Part shown: positions 10,401 to 17,756 of the stretch, one piece after another
How positions within the stretch are numbered: the first letter of the stretch is position 1
Layout: every line of letters starts with the position of its first letter
Source: CBDUXT01 sp965371245
GTDB lineage: Bacteria > Planctomycetota > Phycisphaerae > UBA1845
Reading direction: 5' to 3'
DNA: 64,000 bases
NCBI GenBank assembly: GCA_965371245.1
Contig: CBDUXT010000015.1
Span: forward strand, 1 to 64,000
The notes under the pieces: model-generated
What the model saw: the letters and a program-made list of their open reading frames with translations, nothing else
Database searches by the model: none
Told to the model about the DNA's origin: nothing
Made by a program: the position numbers and the translations under genes

Positions 10401-10471
10401 TGGTCATGAGCCTCGCCGGCTCGCTCCTGGGTCTGTGGGCCATGGGGCTGACGCGCCGGCGGTTCCGCTAG
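4490..10471 (+). CDS. Secreted M6-like metalloprotease with PKD domains
   Basis: This is a very large exported protein (1,993 residues). GGGAG at 4475-4479 supports the ATG, and an N-terminal signal precedes the mature chain. The zinc site 'HEYLHTWEGFPDLYDYD' begins at His993; HExxH followed by PDLYD is the signature of M6 (immune inhibitor A-type) peptidases. Acidic Cys-rich stretches between residues 170 and 420 resemble calcium-binding linkers. From about 1468 to 1960 there are four typical PKD domains ('WDFGDGS' motifs) and a fifth degenerate one. A hydrophobic segment and a basic tail ('LTRRRFR') end the protein, which suggests membrane anchoring or a C-terminal sorting signal. Its likely role is breakdown of external protein. 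Assignment to M6 rests on the motif only; the substrate is unknown. Confidence 0.85.
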   Translation: MRDRRDRRLAARSLVITCATLACVQLHVVKTATAGERQFVVMLADSPKEGNAQTTDLINPEVVRKAYFDRIDPAIDSFAEYWEEISYGDVTISGIVTDWIKLPWRITKGAGTEGFVDLNMNETYQYGAGERFDNNRGMIAFDLQPPLPPFLSPGGQDVVPGTESPADPGQSIWMPGERFIDMDGDGAWDALDEARNSVDFFSKRCTEEEPAKLCVLDSDCDQTIPLNTCELVTGEVSPDGRPDLLGPWVDLDEDGVPTNTAGCLYMPDDDNDGNPNCCPEGPASIGCEAFPAEGACPPRQWVGLNGNEFIDCNGNLVPDACDISCFSAACRALGGLEQWPTCGGSSDRLPLSSSATDCDVETGDTVPDECQFTMSGEDCVATAPDGDSGDPCVGVPECTSLPIEDAERSLAQLSLRCEFHDSNDSGTLDIVEPFENFLLKWDPEAGASGNGEWVVVDDEYVVNNYPGHADRLLARATSRPIYAEHDPERLASSMCFCSDGSACQSVTVTIDGEEIDIAEACQVGEHTQFNPPDLWTEIGSSKMQADDFVIQEAPVTPEPSWYKQAWVDRYGTEAPAWGGPTRRMVPLPLSGRRCFFATHGGVNGDGTGWVGCGANDPRVVFATSLSCDVANPIPNAFDVTCNFRILPEEVNGLGAPLILYDGPVEHDDLPSSKYHRAGDQKLGEVTSPFNQDIWGEDRGTHDPGNIGGSDDIIPAAGPYATHIHGNFGRDAGNLLHMELLTWRTEPPFNNGRAWLSLGSRTQPLVELFGFRDFNLDGVLDQGEIRNDGSDNYVTAPDGTGNGTGTAYPWNRRRLVEDCMEILDDVIDFDDFVDPVAMDRVTCGTGPLTTSIPVPLRGAPGDSSVVEASGVLSGIVLLSAGGGQGRFPTAPSFFPIHNEDGLADTRFPDTDLPRDTQTPELLKECTEEPGKVCANASDCDLSVPRNKCGEVDFLPQISWNMFVHDLVTCLDCSSRFASDQTVNPTDIQTAFAAHEYLHTWEGFPDLYDYDVFDNGPVVNCPIGRWDIMAGGGLVHPAPILKASPCTDWIKPIDLATILTPGVDAVVTMPPVESVRDESYFFLQNDKRPRERLWFWSAGNGFDLRLPGAGMLIQHTDVFSNFDAVPQQQRSSDRPGFVMVQGDGNEDLQACSADGNRGDAGDPWPGSSDARQFNHNTVPPADWFSANSWTGIDILDVIPDGAGSVQLKINWVPTSIPSLRFESPPAGQTVGSNLTLSFDVSDVFGGTTVKLFYIHNQRTCSATGLPCSRTLDCPLLPTEPNFCRHDVNPLTASVIGEQPKVNPGTKTMTQTWNISSVPDGRYVLFAKLIPGQGADGTEEKFTTPRAGRNNEGDGSLVVTNVAIDTDNADSDDTSRSETWTAVATDPLGQTWRVNSTLTQPVLDEDNPNGDPYPKAATGSEYQSIGGEVRFTIAAGDVPFRMGDSFSFTTTGYTAVSSSLTIAGGRVTVNPVAVIQAAPLAGDPPLLVTFNAFGSFGPNGEELSYEWDFGDASPVQSGVEVSHVFVVPRKFTVRLKVTNDAGRIGEAQVDIAVTNNSPQALVIATPRSGSAPLLVQFNGEGSSDPEGQPLTYVWDYGDGKGANAAREPGPAFATVEHAYLNDAAGVPCTPSHTCEFVATLTVIDEGGKENSDSVVIRVGNSDPIASVTVSPSGGTAPLTVEFDASTSQDPDGDSFTVEWDFGDGSATEMGLRVTHTYTDPGTFRPTATLTDTNGGVGTWTGVSIDVTVNQPPAAQFTVRPTSRRAFVGEEFTFDGAASTDPDGPIDSYEWDFGDGSEKRSGVVVTHAFTAVAPDGVQVTLTVKDEGGLSNTASVTVMVLPNPDNRPPVAHISTLPSACTDPCPLNLDASLSFDPDGDDLTFTWRIFLLENDVPVLKDSFAGMTRQREFTTPGRYQIELLADDQKGGIGRDGPVSLVVSEQIEPEPGQDVPPVDGGGIPDSANQRPLPTLCGLGMVMSLAGSLLGLWAMGLTRRRFR

Positions 10472-10472
10472 C

Positions 10473-10560
10473 AGCCCGTTGAAGAACACCTGAACTCGAT
10501 GTGGTACCGGCTTCCGGCCGGTGCAAACACGGCCTGGAAGCCCGGGCCACGCTTCGCTAG
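10473..10560 (+). repeat. CAGCCCGTTGAA intergenic repeat
   Basis: It starts one base after the stop codon of the protease gene and runs through a CCGGCTTCCGGCCGG palindrome to a complementary GGCTGGAAGCC-type arm. It is the same family as the copies at 2481, 19925, 21434 and 22715. Confidence 0.7.
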
Positions 10561-10586
10561 ACGGCCGATTGGCCTGGACGCCATCC

Positions 10587-10632
10587 AAGCCCCGACCGGT
10601 TTCGACAGGAACCGGTCGGGGCTTTCTTTGTT
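10587..10632 (+). terminator. Strong intrinsic terminator
   Basis: A perfect 15-bp stem (10587-10601 with 10610-10624) with an 8-base loop is followed by a T-rich stretch (TCTTTGTTG). It lies 116 bases after the protease stop codon and should end that transcript. Confidence 0.85.
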
Positions 10633-10655
10633 GTGACGGCGTTGCCCCCTATAAT
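10627..10655 (+). promoter_or_regulatory. Possible promoter overlapping the terminator tail
   Basis: TATAAT at 10650-10655 is a perfect -10 box. The matching -35 position (10627-10632) reads TTTGTT, which is weak. If used, transcription would start near the ATG at 10663 and the message would be nearly leaderless. Confidence 0.35.
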
Positions 10656-10662
10656 CCCGGCG

Positions 10663-10998
10663 ATGCCCCCGACGCGATTCATCGCCCGATTCCCTACGAC
10701 GCGCCCGTCGATCGTCGTCGCCGGCATTGGGCTGTCGGTCATGGCCTTGTTGGCCGTCGCCGCGCATCGAGCCGAACCACGACGCCACAATCCGTTCCCC
10801 ATGCTGACCGCGCAGGCGGCTGTCGTGGTCGCGCCGACAGGTTCGGCGGACATGACGGCCGTGCCGGCGGTCACGACGCCGGCTGCCAGCGTCGCGCGAT
10901 TCAGCGTGGTTCCACTTCAGACGGTCGCCGGGATCATTCATGCCGTGCGGTCCAAGGTTCTCGCCGCCAGCCGCATGGGCGGCTTGCACGGTCCGTAG
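10663..10998 (+). CDS. Small hypothetical membrane or secreted protein
   Basis: This reads as 111 residues from the ATG at 10663; an in-frame GTG at 10633 would add ten residues but lies in the terminator tail. One hydrophobic helix (about residues 19-36, 'VVAGIGLSVMALLAVAA') sits near the N-terminus and is followed by an Ala/Val/Thr-rich chain without recognisable motifs. The protein could be anchored in the inner membrane with its tail outside. It is 82 bases before secA in the same direction, so the two may share a transcript, but no functional link can be shown. It is not recognised as a known family, and the small size and biased composition leave some doubt that it is translated. Confidence 0.4.
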   Translation: MPPTRFIARFPTTRPSIVVAGIGLSVMALLAVAAHRAEPRRHNPFPMLTAQAAVVVAPTGSADMTAVPAVTTPAASVARFSVVPLQTVAGIIHAVRSKVLAASRMGGLHGP

Positions 10999-11080
10999 TC
11001 GATCGCCTCCGTTCCGCCGTTTTGTCGACAGCGCGTCGGTTCCCTCGGTTCACTGATTGAACAACCTGTGAGACTCAGCC

Positions 11081-14000
11081 ATGTCCGTCATGGAGTTGCC
11101 CTCGGTCCTGTTCAAGCGGGTTTCCGCAGTCCCTCGGAAGCTCTTCGGCACGCGCAATGATCGTCTTTTGAAGGTGCTTCGGCGGCAGGTCGGGCCGATC
11201 ACCCCGTTGGAACCCGAGCTACGCGGCGACTTCGACGCGCGGTTCGCCGCGCGCATGGCCAAGGAGAGCATCGACTCGCTCCCGGCCGAAGAACGCGAGG
11301 AGGTCCGCCGGAAGATCTGCCTTGAACTCAGCGGCGATCTGGCGGAGCGGGCGGATCGACTACGTGCCCAGGCGCGAGAAGCCATGTCCCCTCTGACCGA
11401 CTGGTGGGGGTCGCTCGAGCCCGCTGAACGCCTCGAGTCGTTTTTCGCCATTGAATACCGGAAGCGCAACGCCCGATTGCTCGCGCAACTCGACGCCGAC
11501 GGCACCATCGCCGAGGCCTTCGCCCTGCTTCGAGAGGCGTCGCGCAGGGCAAGAGACCACCGCCACTTCGATTGCCAGCTCATCGGCGGGCGCGTGTTGT
11601 TCGAGGGCAAGATCGCCGAGATGAAGACCGGCGAGGGCAAGACCATCGTCTGCCACCTGGCCGCCCTGGTGAACGCGATGTGTGGCCGGAAGGTCCACAT
11701 TATTACGGTGAACGACTACCTGGTGCAGCGCGATGCGGAGTTCGCGGCACCGATCTTCGAACTGGTCGGCGTGTCGGTTGGCTACATCCAGGCCCAGCGG
11801 GACCCCGGCGGTCGCGAGGGGGTCCGTCGCCATGCGTACGGCTGTGACCTCACGTACGGCACCAACAGCGAGTTCGGCTTCGATTATCTCCGCGACAATA
11901 TGAAGACGCGCCTGGGGGAACAGGTTCAGGGGCGGCTCGACTTTGTGATCGTTGACGAGGTCGATTCCATTCTGATCGACGAAGCCCGCACGCCGCTGAT
12001 CATCTCCGGACCCGCCTCGGACGATGTGTCTCGCTATCCGCGGGCCAACAAGGTCGCGGAGGAACTCGTTCGTCACCAGACCGCCCAGGATCGCAAGCTG
12101 GCGGCAACCGTCGCCAACTTCGACGGGGACGCCAAAAACATTCCCAAGCTCCTCGATACGATGAACATCCTGGGCTACAAGAAGAAGGGTTCGCCCGGGT
12201 CAAAGGACGACTCCGCGGCCGGCCTCAAGGATGATGAGCCTAAGGCCACCCTCGGACCGGACTTCCTGACCGACGATCAGGTTGAGGCCTTCCAGATTTA
12301 TCAGAACGACATCCTGGGGATGCCCCCGTCCGAGCAATACCGGCGATTCTTCATCGTCCAGTTGGAACGCAAACAAGCCGGGCTGACGCACGACGGCGTC
12401 ACCATCGCCCAGGATCTCCTCGACATGGGGAGCCTGTACAGCGGCGCCAACATGGAGTGGCCGCACCTGATCGAAAACGCTCTCCGCGCGCACAAGGTCT
12501 ACCGGCGGGACACCGACTACGTGGTCCAGGACGGACAGGTCGTCATCGTCGATCCGTTTACCGGTCGCCTGATGATCGGACGGCAGTGGTCCGACGGTCT
12601 TCACCAGGCGGTCGAAGCCAACGAGCGGGTTTCGGTCAAGGAGGAGACGCAGACGCTCGCCACGATCACGATACAAAACTTCATCAAGCTCTATCTGCTC
12701 AAGGCCGGCATGACCGGAACGGCGTTGACCGAGGCGAACGAGTTCGACAAGATTTACAAGCTGGACGTCATCGAAATCCCCACGAACCGCCCCGTCAACC
12801 GCGTCGATCACAACGACAAGATGTATCGCGACACGGATGAAAAATTCGGCGCGATCGTCGATGAGATCCACGAGATTCGTCGTCGCGGTCGCCCGATCGA
12901 CCCGTTCATGGCCGCCGATGTCCTTGGCGCACTCAAGCCCGTCCTGGCCAAGGTCGGGGAGGACACATCACGGATCGACGAAGCCATCCGTCAGTTCAAT
13001 GGGGCCGAGTTGGGCGACAAGAAGGTCATCCAGTTCATGCTCGACACCTACGACGAGTCGATGGGCGACCTTGCCCACGGGCGACCGGTGTTGGTGGGAA
13101 CGACCAGCGTGGAGACGTCGGAGAAAATCTCGCTGCTGCTCACCCAGCGATACGGCATCGACCATGAGGTTCTCAACGCCAAGAATCACGCCCGGGAAGC
13201 GGAGATCGTCGCCAAGGCGGGATACCTCTCTCCCGCCGCCAAGGGCGGTGACAAGAACTCGTCCGGCAACGTGACCATCGCGACGAACATGGCCGGTCGC
13301 GGCACGGACATCAAGCTCGGGCTGGACGTGGTGTACGCCAAGTGCAAGGTGCCGGAGACGTTGCCCGATGGCGTGTCGTCGAGCCCTCTCTACCCGCCCG
13401 GCATCACGCGGTGCTGCATTCACTGTGACGAGTACGACCCGTCCACCAACTGCGCCCATTGTTTCAAGCCGAAGCTGGACCCGCGTTTTCCGGAGCTGGG
13501 TCGCAAGGTCTGTCCGCTCAACGTGCCCTGCGGCCTGCACATCATCGGCACGGAGCGTCACGAAGCACGCCGCATCGACAACCAGTTGCGCGGGCGAGCC
13601 GGTCGGCAGGGCGATCCGGGGTCGTCGCGGTTTTCGCTGTCGCTACAAGACGATCTGCTGAAACTCTTCATGCCCGACTGGATGCTCAAGATGATGGACA
13701 AGTTGGGCTTCACCGACGGCACCAGCCTGGAAGACAAGCGGCTGAGCAAGGGCATCGCGCGCGCCCAGCGCAAAGTCGAGGAGCGCAACTTCTCGACACG
13801 CAAGCACCTGCTCGAGTGGGACGAGCCGATGGATTATCAGCGCAAGGAGTTCTACTCCGCGCGCCAACGGATTCTTGAAGAGCGAGACCTGCCGTCCCTG
13901 ATTTTCGACACCGTCGATAATGCCATCCAAACGGCGGTCGATCAATTCCTTAGCGGTCACTACGACCGGTCCTGCATCGCGAAGTGGTGTCACGAACACC

Positions 14001-15319
14001 TGGACCTGGCGATCGAGGAGGACGCCATTGACGTCGAGGACCTCGAGACCGCCGAACGGGCGATCCGCCGAAAGGCGATCGACGAGGCCTACGATCAGAT
14101 TCGCACATCCCTTGGTGAATACATCGACCCTGAAGAGCCGGCCGCGAACTGGGACGTCGGTGGTCTACTGCAATGGGCCCAGCGGTCGTACAAGGTATCC
14201 ATGACGCAAAACCAGTTGCGCAAGATGGAGCCGCGCGACATTGAGGACGCCCTGTTGGCGGCGGCGCAGACGTTTTTCACCGCGATCGATCTCAGCGGAA
14301 TCAAAATGTTCCTCGAGGAGGGCTTCCCACAGCGCGCCATGACCGAGTGGGCGCGAACCAAGTTCAACATTGAGCTTGACGAGTCCGACCTCGTTCATGC
14401 CTCGCACGAGGAGACGGCCCGACTGATCGACGAGCGCGTTCGCGACGCTTATCGCCGGAGAGAGATTCACTATCCCGTCGAGTGGTGCCTTGAGCGGGCC
14501 TTTGGCACCGAGCCGACGGACAACGGGGCCGCGGTGGAGATGGTGGTCGGTTGGGCCAACGCAAAATACAACGTCGGTTGGACGCCGGCCGACGTCTTGG
14601 GCAAACCGGTCGATGAAGTCCGGGCCAGGCTGGTGGCGCTTAGCGAAGAATTCTTTGCGGGAAGGCTCGAGCGCGAGATTGATGAGGGCATCGCCGGCAA
14701 GGAACCGGACGAGGCAGTTGAGTGGGCACGGGAGCGGTTCGGACACACCTGGAGCGAGCCGCGTTTCGAGCGCTTCGACGGCGAGCTGCGCGACAGGCTC
14801 ATTGCGCAGGGGCGCGAGATGCTACGCTGGGAATTGACCCGGCTGGAGCAGTTCGTCTTGCTGCGCATCTACGATCAGGGCTGGAAGGACCATCTCCTCG
14901 AGATGGACCACCTCAAGACCGCCGTCATGCAGCGTCCGCTCGGTGGGGATCAGTCTCACCCGCAAAGTCAGTTCGCCATCGAGGGGCGCGAGCTGTTCCA
15001 ACAGATGTGGGCGCGCATCGCGACCCGCGTAACGGACATCATTTTCAAGGTGAGAATCACCGGTGGCGACGACGAAGCAGCGGGTGCGGGCGGGCGCGGT
15101 GGCGGCCCCGCGGGCGAACCGATGACCTTCGGTCATGCCGACGCCACCGGCGTTGGGTTCGCCGGTGCGGCCGCGGACCAGCAAGCGGCCATGCAGGCGC
15201 AAGGCGTCGAGGCCAAGGTGGAAACGATCCGCCGCCAGACGCCCAAGGTCGGGCGAAACGATCCGTGCCCCTGCGGAAGTGGCAAGAAGTACAAACAGTG
15301 CCACGGGCGAACAAGCTGA
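11081..15319 (+). CDS. secA: Preprotein translocase ATPase SecA, with large insertions
   Basis: SecA drives unfolded preproteins through the SecYEG channel using ATP. Visible motifs are the Walker A 'MKTGEGKT' (about 181-188), the DEAD-type 'VDEVDSILIDEARTPL' (about 290), the preprotein-binding region, 'NMAGRGTDIKLG' and 'RIDNQLRGRAGRQGD' of the second motor domain, and a C-terminal SEC-C zinc motif 'PCPCGSGKKYKQCHG'. At 1,412 residues it is about 500 longer than E. coli SecA. One insertion in the second motor domain (about 777-815) carries paired cysteines ('CCIHCDEY', 'CAHC'). Another in the C-terminal half (about 1015-1240) contains four related copies of a motif of the form W-A-x3-[YF]. 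The ATG at 11081 gives the usual SecA-like N-terminus, although no clear ribosome-binding site is seen. Confidence 0.95.
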   Translation: MSVMELPSVLFKRVSAVPRKLFGTRNDRLLKVLRRQVGPITPLEPELRGDFDARFAARMAKESIDSLPAEEREEVRRKICLELSGDLAERADRLRAQAREAMSPLTDWWGSLEPAERLESFFAIEYRKRNARLLAQLDADGTIAEAFALLREASRRARDHRHFDCQLIGGRVLFEGKIAEMKTGEGKTIVCHLAALVNAMCGRKVHIITVNDYLVQRDAEFAAPIFELVGVSVGYIQAQRDPGGREGVRRHAYGCDLTYGTNSEFGFDYLRDNMKTRLGEQVQGRLDFVIVDEVDSILIDEARTPLIISGPASDDVSRYPRANKVAEELVRHQTAQDRKLAATVANFDGDAKNIPKLLDTMNILGYKKKGSPGSKDDSAAGLKDDEPKATLGPDFLTDDQVEAFQIYQNDILGMPPSEQYRRFFIVQLERKQAGLTHDGVTIAQDLLDMGSLYSGANMEWPHLIENALRAHKVYRRDTDYVVQDGQVVIVDPFTGRLMIGRQWSDGLHQAVEANERVSVKEETQTLATITIQNFIKLYLLKAGMTGTALTEANEFDKIYKLDVIEIPTNRPVNRVDHNDKMYRDTDEKFGAIVDEIHEIRRRGRPIDPFMAADVLGALKPVLAKVGEDTSRIDEAIRQFNGAELGDKKVIQFMLDTYDESMGDLAHGRPVLVGTTSVETSEKISLLLTQRYGIDHEVLNAKNHAREAEIVAKAGYLSPAAKGGDKNSSGNVTIATNMAGRGTDIKLGLDVVYAKCKVPETLPDGVSSSPLYPPGITRCCIHCDEYDPSTNCAHCFKPKLDPRFPELGRKVCPLNVPCGLHIIGTERHEARRIDNQLRGRAGRQGDPGSSRFSLSLQDDLLKLFMPDWMLKMMDKLGFTDGTSLEDKRLSKGIARAQRKVEERNFSTRKHLLEWDEPMDYQRKEFYSARQRILEERDLPSLIFDTVDNAIQTAVDQFLSGHYDRSCIAKWCHEHLDLAIEEDAIDVEDLETAERAIRRKAIDEAYDQIRTSLGEYIDPEEPAANWDVGGLLQWAQRSYKVSMTQNQLRKMEPRDIEDALLAAAQTFFTAIDLSGIKMFLEEGFPQRAMTEWARTKFNIELDESDLVHASHEETARLIDERVRDAYRRREIHYPVEWCLERAFGTEPTDNGAAVEMVVGWANAKYNVGWTPADVLGKPVDEVRARLVALSEEFFAGRLEREIDEGIAGKEPDEAVEWARERFGHTWSEPRFERFDGELRDRLIAQGREMLRWELTRLEQFVLLRIYDQGWKDHLLEMDHLKTAVMQRPLGGDQSHPQSQFAIEGRELFQQMWARIATRVTDIIFKVRITGGDDEAAGAGGRGGGPAGEPMTFGHADATGVGFAGAAADQQAAMQAQGVEAKVETIRRQTPKVGRNDPCPCGSGKKYKQCHGRTS

Positions 15320-15606
15320 ATCGCTCCGGGTGATGGAAACGGCCACCGCACCCAACGATGCGCGTTCGCCGAGTCCGACCTCGGGAAGTCGAACTGCTCC
15401 TGCTAACGCATGTCCCATGTTTTCCCGAGGGCTTTAGCCCGCGCGGATGTCGGCGCAAGCGGAAGCGTGCGGCTCAGCTAGTCACGGGATTTGTGAAACA
15501 CGGCACGAGTCGTCCGATACCCCTCATTCGATGGGTCGGGAGAAACCGAGCCGTGCCCGTCACGGAGCGGTTGGCTCGAAACAGCGACGCCCCGCTTGGA
15601 AACGCA

Positions 15607-17316
15607 CTAATACCCTGCGGCCTGGCCGTCCTTGCGTGATTCCGACGCGCCCACGTACACGTCGCGCTTCGCGTCATACATGATGGCCTGATAGCCGCCG
15701 AAGCCGCCGACGTTGAAGCGTACCCGGTGGCCTCGCTTCACCAGTTCCCGCTGCACCTCCATCGGCACGCCCGACTCCATCGCCACGCTGCCGCCGTCGG
15801 TCATGCGCGAGCCGGTCGGCTCGCTCGATCCGTAGTGGCGGAACCGGGCCGCGTCGCCCGCCTCCTGAAGGTTCATGCCGAAGTCGATCAGGTTGCACAG
15901 CACCTGCACGTGCCCTTGGGGCTGCATGTCGCCGCCCATCACGCCGAAGCTCAGCCAGGGCTTGCCGTCTTTGGTGACAAACGCCGGAATGATCGTGTGG
16001 AAGGGGCGCTTGTGCGGCTCGTACACGTTGGGGTGCCCCTCCTCCAGAGCGAAGAGCTGTCCGCGGTTTTGGAAGCCGAAGCCCAGCCCATCCGGAACCA
16101 TCCCGGAGCCGAAGCCGCCGAAGTTGCTCTGAATGAGGGAGACCATGTTGCGATCCTTGTCGGCCACGGTGAGGTAAACCGTGTCCCCGTGGATCAGCCT
16201 CGGATCGCCCGCCTTGAGACGGCGCGACGCGCGACGCGGGTTGAACAGCTTGGCCCGCTCGGCCGCATAGGCCTTGGAGATCAGCCCGGAGACGGGCACA
16301 TCGGCGAAGTCCATGTCGGCGTAGTGTCTTGCCCGGTCCTCGTAGGCGATCTTTTTCGATTCGATCAGCGTGTGAAGATAGTCGGTTGTGTTGTGGCCCA
16401 TCGACGCGAGGTCATGCGGCTCGAGCAGGTTGAGGATTTGTAGCGCGGCGATGCCCTGCCCGTTCGGCGGCAGTTCCCACACGTCGTATCCGCGGTAGTT
16501 CGTGGACACCGGGTCAACCCAGGTGGATGTGTGCTCCTCGAAGTCTCGCCGCCGCAGAAAGCAGCCGACCCGCTCGCAGAACGACACCATGGTGTCAGTC
16601 AGCTCGCCGCGATAGAACGCGTCGCGCCCGCCTCGGGCGATTCTTTCCAGCGTGGTAGCCAGGTAGGGATTCTTGAAGATGTCGCCCTTGCCCGGTGCGC
16701 TGCCGCCCGGACCGAACACCTCGGCGAAGTTGGGACGGTTTCGATGAATGCGCAGTCCGCGACCCCAGTAATAGGCGATCAGCTCGGAAACAGGGAACCC
16801 CTCGCGGGCGTAGCTGATGGCCGGCTGAAGAATCGTCTCCATCGGCAGCTTGCCGAAGCGCTGGTGCAGGGTGAACCAGCCGTCCACGCAGCCGGGCACC
16901 GAGACGGGCAGCGGTCCGGACCCGGGAATCGACGTACGCCCCAAATCCTTGAAGTGCTGCAACGTCAACCCGTACGGGCTTCGCCCGCTGGCGTTGAGAC
17001 CGTGAAGCTTCTGCGTCTTGGCGTCCCAGACGATGGCGAACAGGTCGCCGCCGATGCCGCTACCGGTCGGTTCCATCAGCCCCAGGGTGGCGTTCGCGGC
17101 GATGGCCGCATCGACCGCGGTTCCGCCCTTTTTCAGAATGTCGAGCGCCACCTGGGTCGCCAGCGGTTGACTTGTGGCGGCCATGCCGTGTCGGGCGTAC
17201 ACCTCCGAGCGCGTGGCGAAGGCGCGTCCGGTGAGTCGATCGCCCCGCCCCGGCGCCGCGAGCGCAGGCTCGCATAACAGGACGACGAAGAGCGTAACGA
17301 TCAAAGCAGTTTTCAT
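15607..17316 (-). CDS. ggt: Gamma-glutamyltransferase, exported
   Basis: GGT is an N-terminal nucleophile hydrolase of the periplasm. It removes or transfers the gamma-glutamyl group of glutathione and related peptides. The 569-residue precursor has a clear signal peptide ('TALIVTLFVVLLCEPALAA'). 'ATSQPLATQVALDILKKGG' and 'PTGSGIGGDLFAIVWD' belong to the large subunit. The autocleavage site is expected before Thr379 in 'HGDTVYLTVADKDRNMV', which begins the small subunit. Length and order fit the family. It converges on secA, with 287 bases between the two stop codons. That gap holds only a copy of the GGGCTTTAGCCCG hairpin. It probably takes part in sulfur or nitrogen scavenging; this is inference from the family. 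Confidence 0.92.
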   Translation of the reverse strand: MKTALIVTLFVVLLCEPALAAPGRGDRLTGRAFATRSEVYARHGMAATSQPLATQVALDILKKGGTAVDAAIAANATLGLMEPTGSGIGGDLFAIVWDAKTQKLHGLNASGRSPYGLTLQHFKDLGRTSIPGSGPLPVSVPGCVDGWFTLHQRFGKLPMETILQPAISYAREGFPVSELIAYYWGRGLRIHRNRPNFAEVFGPGGSAPGKGDIFKNPYLATTLERIARGGRDAFYRGELTDTMVSFCERVGCFLRRRDFEEHTSTWVDPVSTNYRGYDVWELPPNGQGIAALQILNLLEPHDLASMGHNTTDYLHTLIESKKIAYEDRARHYADMDFADVPVSGLISKAYAAERAKLFNPRRASRRLKAGDPRLIHGDTVYLTVADKDRNMVSLIQSNFGGFGSGMVPDGLGFGFQNRGQLFALEEGHPNVYEPHKRPFHTIIPAFVTKDGKPWLSFGVMGGDMQPQGHVQVLCNLIDFGMNLQEAGDAARFRHYGSSEPTGSRMTDGGSVAMESGVPMEVQRELVKRGHRVRFNVGGFGGYQAIMYDAKRDVYVGASESRKDGQAAGY

Positions 17317-17487
17317 CGGTGTGCCTCCTCTTGGAATCAGTTCCGCGGCTTCGCCCGGTCACCCGCCCAACCCAAGCCGGTCGGTCACCCAGCGAACACG
17401 AAGAGTCTACCGCGCTTTCGTCCCCGTGTGCAGAACCGGTAGGGTGCGTCCCGGACGCACCTTTTTCTCCTTGGGGATGCACACGTT

Positions 17488-17667
17488 GGGTGCGTGACAG
17501 TTTTGGCGGGCCGTGCAAAGCCATCTTGACGGCGCCACGCCGCGTCAGAGCCGTGGGCGCAAGCCCACGGACACGATGCGAACAAGCACAGGGCTTCTAC
17601 GCTACCAGACCGGTCACAGGGCTCGCGCCCTGTGCTCTGAGAACTGACCGCCGATTCGGTCATGCAC
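17488..17667 (+). repeat. Dispersed 180-bp repeat, copy B
   Basis: Full-length copy of the element seen at 1-174 and 18996-19175. It fills most of the 440-base gap between the divergent ggt and phosphoglycerate mutase genes, so their promoters lie close to or inside it. Two perfect hairpins (GTGGGC and ACAGGGC arms) are retained. Confidence 0.85.
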
Positions 17668-17756
17668 ACGCACACGTTGGGAAACACGCCCGACCCTTTC
17701 CAGCGGCTGCTCGCACGAGTAAGCTTCCCCCCCCGAACCGTACAACGAGCCATCTG

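Noticed and set aside
17319..17756. 146-codon N-terminal extension of phosphoglycerate mutase
   Set aside because: The frame is open only because it runs through the 180-bp repeat. The ATG at 17757 gives the standard ApgM start.
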